From Bromus sterilis (taxonomy: Eukaryota > Streptophyta > Magnoliopsida > Poales > Poaceae), in assembly GCA_950022295.1 (NCBI GenBank), contig OX465597.1:192385016-192449015 (forward strand): a DNA stretch of 64,000 nt. The letters are read 5' to 3'. Shown one piece after another: positions 55,640 to 64,000 of the stretch. A program made the position numbers and the translations under genes. Each line of letters starts with the position of its first letter. Position 1 is the stretch's first letter. The notes below the pieces were generated by a model. That model worked only from the letters and a program-made list of their open reading frames with translations, was not told the origin of the DNA and ran no database searches.

Positions 55640-55930
55640 TCTGCTCCTGACGCAAGGGTGGAAGGTCTTCGTGCACAGCTGCAAGCTGAACCGAGGTATT
55701 TCCTCATGTTCAGGTATGACGGCGACGAGGTCTGGTCTGTGAAGATCTTCAGCGCATTGGGCGATCGGGTGGAGTGGTGACCGAAGAACTGGAGCAACGA
55801 CACCAAGGACTCCGTCGACGCGGAAGAAGACGACGCTTCCTCCGACCGACACGGGGGAGAAGGGGACTCCAGCAGCAGCGGAGGTGATGACCGTCCGGAA
55901 GAGGATGTCAAACCTGTGATCCGCATTGAC
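55640..55930 (+). pseudogene. B3 DNA-binding domain fragment, broken
   Basis: One frame reads GWKVFVHSCKL (55655-55687). After a one-base shift the next frame reads FLMFRYDGDEVWSVKIFSAL and ends in a stop at 55778. This order (GW..FV, a Leu, then FL.FRYDGD and VKIF) is the second half of a plant B3 domain, REM-like, a DNA-binding fold of plant transcription factors. After the stop an acidic Ser/Asp/Glu-rich stretch stays in frame to about 55930, like the linker after a B3 domain. The first half of the domain is missing at the edge of element V. It could be a gene cut by that insertion or a captured fragment. Confidence 0.65.
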
Positions 55931-56396
55931 AGAGCCCTTATTTTCCCGTTCTTTTTTCTTCATGATTGTAATTGGTCCCGAAAGCTAGGGGCCTCCATTA
56001 TGTGAACCGGTTTCGCGATGAACGAAGTTGGTTGCTTCCTTTTTGCTTGCTTTGTTGGATGTCTTCTTCCTGGGATGGTACCTTGTCGCAAGGGAGCGGG
56101 GACAAGGAAAAGAACCATGGAAAGATAGTAGTTGAACAATCGCCGCATACCACGATCCGTTGTGCAAACTAAGGGGGAGATTTTGTTCGGTGAGATTTTA
56201 CGCACCGGTTACATCTCTCTCGAAAAGCACGCCGCAAAATAGGGTTAGTCTGACATCGCTAAAAGTAAATTGCGCCAACACACACCGATTTTTACCAGAG
56301 GATTTTTTTGGTTGCATTCATAAACATTGACCCGGAGATCGCATTTTACAAAATTGGCGCTATCGGGAAACTGGTCATCCGGCAACTTTATGCCCT
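55931..56396. other. Unassigned spacer
   Basis: No gene is seen. A purine tract ctaagggggagattttg at about 56170-56186 resembles a polypurine tract and is followed by tgttcgg, so part may be the 3' end of another LTR element on the + strand. The stretch 56290-56396 may be the 3' noncoding end of the Tat-type fragment to the right. Confidence 0.35.
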
Positions 56397-56864
56397 TACG
56401 GGTAGAACTTACAGAGATGGTACTTCCGAAGGTGCTCGATGTTCCACGAGTTCCACAATAGGACTCCCTCCTCGGTCTCCAAGAGGACGAATCTGGCTCG
56501 GATGACTTCGATACCCGATAAGGGCCTTCCCACTTTGGAGACAGCTTGTTTAGGCCCCTCCCGGACTGTGTGCGACGGAGGACAAGGTCGCCTTCCTCAA
56601 GTTCTCGGGAGCATACGTGGAAGCTGTGGTAGCGGCGTAGTCCTAGCTGGTAGCACGCAGCGCGCGTAGGAGCCCGAGTACGTACTTCCTCGGCAACGAG
56701 GACATCTCCTTGCCGAGTTTCTATTGTTCGGCCGCATCGAAGGCTCGAACTCGAGGAGATTCGTATATGAGTTTTGTGGGGAGCACCATCTCCGCTCCGA
56801 TGAGAGCGAACGACGTCTCATTTGTGCCTCGGTTGGGTGTGGTCCGGATTAACCAGAGAACAGC
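56397..56864 (-). pseudogene. Integrase C-terminal fragment of a Tat-type Gypsy element
   Basis: On the minus strand the sequence reads VLWLIRTTPNRGTNETSFAL and GAEMVLPTKLIYESPRVRAF, then EGDLVLRRTQSGRGLNKLSP and KWEGPYRV, and after a frameshift near 56516 WNSWNIEHLRKYH. These are hallmark strings of the integrase end in plant Tat (Ogre/Retand-like) elements. Several frame breaks are present. The left side runs into noncoding sequence; the right side is cut by the LTR of element VIII, which inserted here. Confidence 0.8.
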
Positions 56865-59800
56865 TGTCACATCCCAAATTCTATTGTCTTGTTATTAGAA
56901 TGCTAAAAATTAGGGTTAAAAATAAACCTTGATTAGTTATGATGTGATATTAGCATGATTGCTATGCCATGTGGATATGCTTGTTTTGGATCTTGTTTTG
57001 CTTGCTATGCTAGTAGAATGCCATGCTAGTTCTTGTCTTGCTTCATGTTATCATCTCGCCTTGTGTTAATGTTAGGCCTTGTTAAATAATTAACCCATAA
57101 AAGAAATACTAGGCTCACACCACTCCTAATTATAATAACAACATTTTAACACGATTAAAAAAAGTATCAATAAGTTTTGTTTTGCCTAAATAAATATTTT
57201 ATTTCACAGATATTCAAGATTTAAATAAGTAAAAATACCCCTACAGAAGAAGGTACTTAATTAAAATATTTTAAAAGTGCTAAATGATTTTTTTTCTATT
57301 AATATAATAGTAATATTATTATTAACCCTATTAAAAATTCCCTATAAATTTCTAAAACAATTTTGATAATAATTCTGAAGTATTATAAAGTATTTAGGAG
57401 GTTTTAGTTTTAAAAGTTGTTTTACACTAAAATCAAAATCAAAGTAGAAGATCACCAAAATAAATAAAAGAAGAGAGGAAAAAGAGAAACCTAGCCTACT
57501 CATCTGGGCCTAAGCCCATCTCTTCCTCTAAGCCTTGCCCCTAACTAGCTTACCCCACACGCCAGCCTCACACGGTTCCCTCGACGTCAGCACTGACGTT
57601 AGCGCATGGGCCCACACTGACGCCAGCGCTAAGACGTCATCCCGCACCGCCCTCATCGGCCAGTAGCCCGCGAGGCCATCGATCGACCTCACGCGTGCTT
57701 GCCCCTCTTGCCCTTGTTGTTTCCCGCCTAGAGAGACCCTCCTCGAACCAATAAAGGGGATCCCAAGCCCCTCCCTCAGCTCACTCCACCACACCACCAC
57801 TCACCACCACCTAGCCACCCCGTTCGTATCTAGAAGAAGAAGAGAAGGAGTAGTAGAGGAGGAGGAGGACGAAGAAAAATAGGGAAGGAGGAGGAGGAAG
57901 AAGAAGGGGAAAGGGCCAGCCAGCGAGTCCCCTCTCCGCCCCGACGCTGGAGCAGACGCCGGCAAGGAGATGCCGGCGAGGAGGCGCCCCGGGAGGAGAC
58001 ACACTGCCCCGACTTCGTCTACCCAAGCCGTCCTCCCGCTGCACCGAGTCGCCATTCGCCTCCCCGACGACAAAAATGGAACCGCACCGGCCTTCCGCAC
58101 GTCCGCCACCCCTCCATGCCGTACATCGCCGCCTATCGGCCACCCCGGTGAGCTCCTGCACTCCCTCTGTGCGCCATGGCTGTGCAAGGGCCGACTCGCT
58201 GTGCTCTAGGAAGAAGACGGCCCCTGGCCATCCGATCTAACTTGATCCAACGACCAGGGACCCAACTTACACCCTTCGGGTTAAAAATAGAAGAAAGAAA
58301 GAAAGCCCCCGCACCGCAGTGCACGGGCTCAACCATACGAAGAAATCTCCCCGTGCGAGAAATAGTCCTGGGCTGGTCCCTTATTGTTTTCCCTTTTTAT
58401 TAAATCGTGAACACACAAACAATTTTATTAAAATCAGTGTAAGTCGGAAAAATATTAAATATATTGTGCACTGTTCCTAAGAATATGCTTTATTTTTTTG
58501 CATTGTTCGAATTTAGCTTTTCTTAAATGAATTTGTGGTCTTTTGTATTAAATTGCTTGCTAGTTTAAATTTGTTAATTTTTACTGTTAGTATTATTAAA
58601 TAGCGAGCATTTTATAAAATTTGCCTCTGGTAAGTAGATAATTATGGTTAATTTAGTTGAGGAAAATAAAATAAAATAAAACTGACTTATTAAATAAAAT
58701 AAGTAAGATCATCACCTTTAGTTAGGACTTGTTTAACTTTAATTTTTCTGTTAGTAAATTCATGATAATTATCACAATACCCCTGTTCAAATTGTAAACC
58801 TTTAAGAATGTGGTGTTGTAGGAATTAATAACCTTTTTACTTTTCATGTTAAAATATTGTTTAATCTTGTTAAAAATTTCACCTACTAATAACCAACTTA
58901 TCCTACCATAAATATTTAAATATGTTGATTCATGTATGTATTTCTTTGTGAAGGAACATCCCTAATAAACTTTGCTACTATCTTTTTTTAAATGCTTTCT
59001 TAACCCCGTGTGATACTTGATTAACAACTTGTGATATAATTTCTTTGCTACCTTATATAGTAAACATCATATTAAGCTAAACGATATTAAAATTGTTACA
59101 ACCTTGTTGATGATCTTGTTGTGATATTGTTATTATGCTTTGGTTATGACTGGGTGTTATTAATTGTATGATTTCTATCATTGATGTGATTGTAATGTGT
59201 GTTTACCTTTTTTCGCAATGCGTAGACGCAGCGCTTGACGTTGCAGGTGAAGACTCCTCCCAAAACGAAGAAGTCGTACCAGGAGACACCGTCGACGCAG
59301 GCAAACCATCTTCAAAACTCAAACCCATTTCCTATAGTTTCTAATTTCTTTTGTATCATCCTATGGTATCACCTATTGCTACATCATCTTGGGATGGGAT
59401 TACAGTAGTTGTATTAGGACAAACACCACATACCTTTATACCCTACCTATTTGGGAAAATATAAACCCGATAATGGCATCAATTATTGGTAAATAATTAA
59501 GTGCAACTTAATAATTGGTTAATCTTGCTCCACCCTTATGTAATGGCATACATCTAAGAAGATGTGATGGCCAAGATTGTGTTTATTGTTGGAAACATCG
59601 TTGAACATATTCAAAGTCTTGAAGGAATCTCTATAAGTGCCGCAAAAACCTAGCCCTACATTACAACCTCATGCTATATGGGCACTGGCTTGGTTATTTT
59701 GTTATTTTACCCTTATAGTTGTCATTGCCATACCGCAGAAGGGATAGCCGCCTTGAGATGGGTATCCTCGACACAAAAGCGGTGTTCGGACTGTGAATTG

Positions 59801-60611
59801 ACGATCCTTCTGCGTTGAAACATAGTGGGCATGACACAATAAGTGTGATCTAATGGATGATCTTGTCAAAATCCCCCTGCCGGTATACCAAAGTGTGTAC
59901 TACGCTAGCGGCCACTTGTGGCAACAAGATGAGATTCTGTCGATTGGCTCAAGTGTACAACCTCTACAGAGTGAAATCTATTCGAGTAGCCGGATTCCAC
60001 GGTCATAGACAGCTAGTGAGGCCACGCTTTGTGGGGAATAGATGAGAAATTCGAAGTACTGAGATTATGGTTCACGATGATGATGTTTATGTTGATATTG
60101 AAAGGGATATGGTTGGACATGATTAACTCAATGCTACTTGTGGGAATAAAAATTTCTCAACTCTAAAATTTTGTCTACTTAATTAAGATCAGTAGGTAGG
60201 TACCCCCTATGATAAACTCCACCATATGACTATCCTACTATTTTCCCTATGCAAAAATATTTTTTCTCTTCTTTAGATGGTTTGCGAGTACTTTTTATGT
60301 ACTCACCGCTTTGTCCCTGGTTATTCAAACGGCCAAGCTTGGAGGAGCAGGCAATGGACGAGGAGTATTCCGATGTTTACGCTTGCTAGGATGTGATACC
60401 CTCTGGACTTTCCTGTTGGTTATGCCTCGCTGCTATGTTAGAAGTATTTTGGTTTCCGCTGCATTTGTGCCCGACGAGGCAGTGTAAGACTATGTTGTAT
60501 GAACATGTGATCTGATGTATCCATTGTCAAGTTGCGCGCCACGTATCACTGATCATGGGAACGTGAAGGGTGCGCAGCTGGCCGCTCTGGTTATATAATA
60601 TGAGGTGCCCA
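56865..60611 (+). repeat. LTR of element VIII
   Basis: The start tgtcacatcccaaattc is typical of long Gypsy LTRs. A GC- and GA-rich stretch at 57520-58230 follows a TATA-like caataaagggg (about 57749). The 3' edge is set by the primer-binding site and is approximate. No gene is supported in 58400-60600; that part is AT-rich. Confidence 0.6.
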
Positions 60612-60616
60612 CCGAC

Positions 60617-60629
60617 TTGATATCAGAGC
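60617..60629 (+). other. Primer-binding site of VIII, initiator tRNA-Met-like
   Basis: ttgatatcagagc differs by one base (G to A) from the standard ttggtatcagagc. Confidence 0.65.
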
Positions 60630-60943
60630 ACTATTCAGACCGTAGCAGCCTAGTTAGAATGGACGTTAGATAGAATTATTTTGTTAAAAAAATCTCATAT
60701 CTCTTACCTCTTTTAAAATGTTTTAATTCAAGTGAGACCTAAGGCTAAGAAGAAAGATGGTGCCGAAAGAAAAAGTGTTCAAACCAGATGAGAACTAGTG
60801 GAATTAATTGTTTTGTATCCCTTACCCGAATGCATGACCATATGCTTGTTTGAATTGTTGTTTATTCTTAAGTTAGATTGACCATACCCCCACTTAGGAT
60901 GATACTAACCCGTGCAATTTTTACGCGACACCACTTCAGGATG

Positions 60944-61081
60944 CCATGGCACACCCGAGCTCACCCAAGTGGATCCGGTGATGCGCCACCACCACTAGTG
61001 CACGTGATATCTATCCAAAGGGTTTTTGACCCCTATCGCCTACGGGGATCGGAACCGCCGCCTTGCCTTCGATTGCGATAG
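60944..61081 (+). pseudogene. Possible gag N-terminus of element VIII
   Basis: After caggatg the frame begins MPWHTRAHPSGSGDAPPP, a Pro-rich start similar in style to gag starts of chromoviruses, placed about 315 bp after the primer-binding site. It ends at 61081 without a gag core. Identification rests on position and composition only. Confidence 0.35.
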
Positions 61082-61854
61082 GGGGGGCCTATTCCACACT
61101 ATGGCCATAAATCGTTGCCTATGGATAGTCCGCACAGACGCACAAGATAACTCGAACGTTTGAGATGACCTTTTTATCGCAAACACTTATCCACGAATGT
61201 CCGTCTCAGATTATTATCCTATGGTATACGTTTAATACAGAAACAACGTTTGTGTTGAGTTATACTATCCCAAACGCTGGAGTGTCAGGAACTGCGTGGG
61301 ATACCCAAAGCTATTCCATACAGTTTGTATATAGTACATGTTTGTGTTATTGACACCTACACAAACATTTGTGCACAAATTCTCCTGTCTCTTTAGATTT
61401 AAATCCCAAACGTTTTTTTCATCAAAACTGTGTGTGTTGTACGCTGAACATTACAAACTGCTGTGAAAATATAGTGTGGAATTATAAATAAATCACCAAC
61501 GCTCATTTCTTATCGAATGTGTGCGATGTACATAGCTATCAGTGACGAACTTATATGCAGAACTGTGTGCAACGATCCAATTGCTCGCAGTTTAATTAGC
61601 ATTATATTTATCTTAAATATTTTAGGATATTTTTTAATTGTTGATATAATCACACTCATTTATATATATATATATATAACAAAATATCTTTCATATGCTT
61701 TTAATGGTCACCAGGATTTTCATAATTACTGAAGTCATAGTACATCCAGCAGCTAGTACAGTAGGCCACATTACATAAACACGAAATCTATGGTAACAAC
61801 TAGCAGATAGTACACCAGGACGCAATACAGAAACAACATTTGCGAAGTACAACA
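61082..61854. other. AT-rich flank, no gene seen
   Basis: It contains a (TA)n microsatellite at about 61659-61678 and no recognisable repeat boundary. It is the 3' flank of the B3 gene on the minus strand, so the polyadenylation site is expected here. Confidence 0.5.
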
Positions 61855-62497
61855 TCATAGTCGGTAGATAGACAGATGAATCTCATCTGGGAATCTGTCG
61901 AAGAGGAATGCGAAAATTGAGCCTTCGAGAATGTCAAAGGCCTTTGCAACTTTAGTCCAGCGCTTGTGGATGATTTCCCACCCATCATTTGTCCTCTTTA
62001 GGAAGGCTTCGCTATTATTGCGCGGGTGTTGTACAAAAACATTTCTTACCTCTTGACCATACATGTGCTTTGATAGATAATCATCGGTGAACTTCTTCAG
62101 AAAAGACTGAATACAAAGATATGCATAAATATAGTTTTTAGTATGGAAATTGTGTGCGTAGGGGAAAATATGGTTGGAATGTAAATTAGTACCATCCTAT
62201 AGGAGACTGAAGTCTTCTTCATTGTGCAGACAGAGAGTTTGTTGTCCTTCGTGGCCAGTTTCTTTATTCTTACAATTTTTCTAAGTTTCTTGACTTGATT
62301 GATAGTCATGGTCACCTCGTTTCCCCATATGCAAAATGGGTTGAACTGTGGATCTAGTCCTCTGACAAAGGGAGCTACAAGAAAAATGTAAATATTAGAA
62401 CACAAGAAGTGTCAGTTCTCCTTCATTTGTATACTAATGGGATATAAGCCATGTATACCATGTGCATACCTCGGTTGTAATTCTCAGAGTCACCCAT
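61855..62497 (-). CDS. Small B3-domain protein, three exons, 153 aa
   Basis: Exons on the minus strand: 62497-62470 (ATG, MGDSENYNR), 62374-62193 and 62106-61855 (stop TGA). The two introns are 95 and 86 bp with GT-AG ends, and the phases match (1 and 0), giving 154 codons with no stop. The first domain half includes LDPQFNPFCIWGNEVTM and KLSVCTMKKTSVSYR. The second half has NDGWEIIHKRWTKVAKAF, then LEGSIFAFLF and EIHLSIYRL. This is the second half of a B3 DNA-binding fold (GW, basic W.K, then a GS.FAF.F strand and IYRL end). It would act in the nucleus. The protein is short for B3 factors, essentially one domain. It may be a host gene or a domain carried by a mobile element; the intact frame and introns favour a gene or recent gene copy. 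Confidence 0.75.
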
Positions 62498-62989
62498 TAC
62501 TACCCTGAAATTGCATAGAGTACATAATGATTAGGTAACGTAAGAATTGGAATGCAGTCAATGATAACAAGTTCTTGCATACATAATACACCATACAATC
62601 CAACATATTCAAGACATGGAAAGCCCAGCTAAGTAACTACAACATGCCTAACAAATATAGGAAATGAATAGGTTTTCATGTGTTAATGATCGCTAATTAA
62701 CTTGGGTATCACATTGCATGATAACATAATATAGAGTATGGTTTCAATTACTTGAAGTTGTAGATGCAATCCAAACAAAATAATAATTTTCAGATGCAAT
62801 CAAAAGAGAAAAAATAGATGCAAGGCATGAGCAACGCATATGGAAAGGGTGATCTGAATATATTTTAACTCTGTGGCATATCTAATTAAACATATGTATC
62901 TAGGAAACTAATAATGGCCTAGATCTTACCGGAATAGGTTTTTTGGTGTTTGACTAACATTCAGCTAATGCACTTTTTACACTAAGTGC
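62498..62989. other. 5' flank of the B3 gene, no further gene seen
   Basis: AT-rich sequence upstream of the B3 start codon on the minus strand. The acceptor-like ttgcatagag / ctgaaattgca region next to the ATG suggests that a noncoding first exon could lie further right. No TATA box is convincing. Confidence 0.4.
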
Positions 62990-63770
62990 CACAAGTTTTT
63001 GTCATAATCCTCTCAAATTTTTACCACGTACCATGTTCGGAAATGGTGAAGGCATGCCAAATCCCTTCCCATTTAGAGGTCATTTTAATCGACTTTCAAT
63101 TTCATGGTCATTTTGCTAAAAAAATATCAGTGAGTGCACAATATCTATCAAACGAGGTCCAAACTTCTTGAAATTGTAGGATGTTAGTGTGAATGCTTGA
63201 CGGTGAACACATAAAAAGTTTGGGGTTCCAAACACTTAAAAATAATATGTTGCACTTGTAATGTGGATGTTTCCAGTAGAAACACTGATGCTTCGAAGTG
63301 AATAGTACAACTTCGCACACGAAGTACCATTGGTTTTTAACATAACCACCTTTAAATTTAACCACATACATTGTTGGTGAAATGATGACAACACGGCAAG
63401 TTCCATCCAATTCAGAGACCATTTGAATTGATTTTCACTTGCAGGGTTGTTTTGCTCGAAAATGATTCTCCTGTACATTTTATATGTAAAATGTAGTCAA
63501 ATATGTTTGGAATTTTTGGATACCTGTGTGGGTGCTTAATGTTGAACACACACAACAAATGGAGGCTAAAGGATTTTAGAAAGACATGTTGTCTTTATGA
63601 TGTTGTTTCACGTCAAAACCCTGACATTTTCGAAGTACCCCTATTTTTTATCACGATAATCTCAAATTTACACAACATTGAAACGATGACAGCATGCAAA
63701 GTCTCATACTGATTAGTCATCATTTGAATTGGTTTTCGATTTCAAAGTCCTTTAGGGTTTATACCCACCA
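62990..63770. repeat. Diverged repeats of about 310-340 bp
   Basis: A motif of the type ctcaaattt, then cattg and gatgacagcatgc, recurs at about 63012, 63351 and 63661. A second shared motif (gtgtgaatgcttgacg / gtgtgggtgcttaatg) lies at about 63190 and 63524. Similarity between units is low but collinear. They lie upstream of the B3 gene. Confidence 0.55.
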
Positions 63771-64000
63771 GCTCTTACAACGCAAATGATTATATTCCTA
63801 TGTGTACATGCTTTTCCATCTGTAATGCAAAGCAAACGGTGAGAAATTTTGATACGTGTGCTAGTGAAAATTATCCCGCAGCCCGCCCTCCGTATATGAA
63901 CATTGGGTGTGGCCTTTTACGGTTCCTGTCCAGGAAAATATCCTCCACCCCGTACACGCCCCACTACCGACCCCGGGCTGCACCTTCACCACATCTCCCG
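63771..64000. other. Right edge, C-rich, nothing identified
   Basis: The last 130 bp are C-rich (ccgcagcccgccctccg and similar), unlike the AT-rich DNA to the left. This could be the start of a gene leader or a new repeat; it is cut by the window. Confidence 0.3.

Larger units (their letters stand above)
56865..61081 (+). mobile_element. Element VIII: long LTR plus start of an LTR retrotransposon
   Basis: An LTR of about 3.75 kb (56865 to about 60611) starts tgtcacatcc and is followed by a tRNA-iMet-like primer-binding site, a leader and a short gag-like start. The style matches Gypsy chromoviruses such as element IV, but the sequence differs. Pol is missing, and the right edge is blurred near 61081. 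No target duplication could be identified. Confidence 0.65.

Noticed and set aside
61082..64000. CACTA or Mutator transposon carrying the B3 gene
   Set aside because: No terminal inverted repeats, CACTA ends or transposase motifs were found within the window, so it stays only as a possibility under the findings.
1..64000. tRNA, rRNA or organelle insertions
   Set aside because: None were recognised. The only tRNA-like strings are the 12-18 base primer-binding sites of the retrotransposons.

Overview
The window looks like intergenic DNA from a large grass genome of the Triticeae type (wheat, Aegilops, barley or rye; genus not resolvable by eye). About 90% is nested, mostly dead retrotransposons. 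The support is paired LTRs, primer-binding sites matching plant tRNA-Asp or initiator tRNA-Met, decayed Gypsy gag/protease/pol, a LINE with target duplication, GT-AG introns in the non-repeat islands, and no bacterial-style operons. Element numbers I-VIII and E0 are labels used only here. Family names are tentative because no database was searched.

Layout, left to right. 1-2335: terminal part of an LTR retrotransposon (E0) that interrupts the next element. 2336-5716 (+): element I, a Gypsy-like element with an acidic protein of unknown function, fused head-on at about 5716 to element II (5717-12201, -), a gag-protease element with closely related LTRs. 12202-14969 (+): element VII, a gag-protease remnant whose LTR holds three minisatellites. 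14970-17044: non-LTR DNA with old tandem repeats and the first exon of a spliced gene-like unit. 17045-33444 (+): element VI, a 16.4-kb Athila-like element with gag, protease and an ATHILA ORF-1-like reading frame. A 7.1-kb LINE (20723-27802) sits inside its protease. 33445-34927: further exons of the gene-like unit. 34928-43182 (-): element III, close kin of II. 43183-43200: deletion junction with filler DNA. 43201-53096 (-): element IV, a Tekay-type chromovirus with full-domain but broken gag-pol and a 4.2-kb LTR. 53097-55616 (-): element V, the 5' half of another II/III-type element, into whose gag IV inserted. 55617-56864: a broken B3-domain gene fragment and a Tat-type integrase fragment. 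56865-61081 (+): element VIII, a long LTR plus the start of gag. 61082-64000: low-repeat DNA with an apparently intact three-exon gene for a small B3-domain protein on the minus strand (61855-62497).

How the parts relate. Only IV, the LINE and the Tat fragment encode polymerase functions. I, II, III, VI and VII as they stand lack reverse transcriptase and integrase, so they are either non-autonomous elements moved by enzymes supplied in trans or internally deleted copies. The order of events is partly readable: the LINE is younger than VI, VI is younger than the gene-like unit, and IV is younger than V. The most useful leads are twin conserved hairpins downstream of the coding region in I, II and III; a swapped coiled-coil segment in gag between II and III; one LTR family driving two unrelated coding cargos; an LTR-like GC-rich module inside VI; and the intact small B3 gene.
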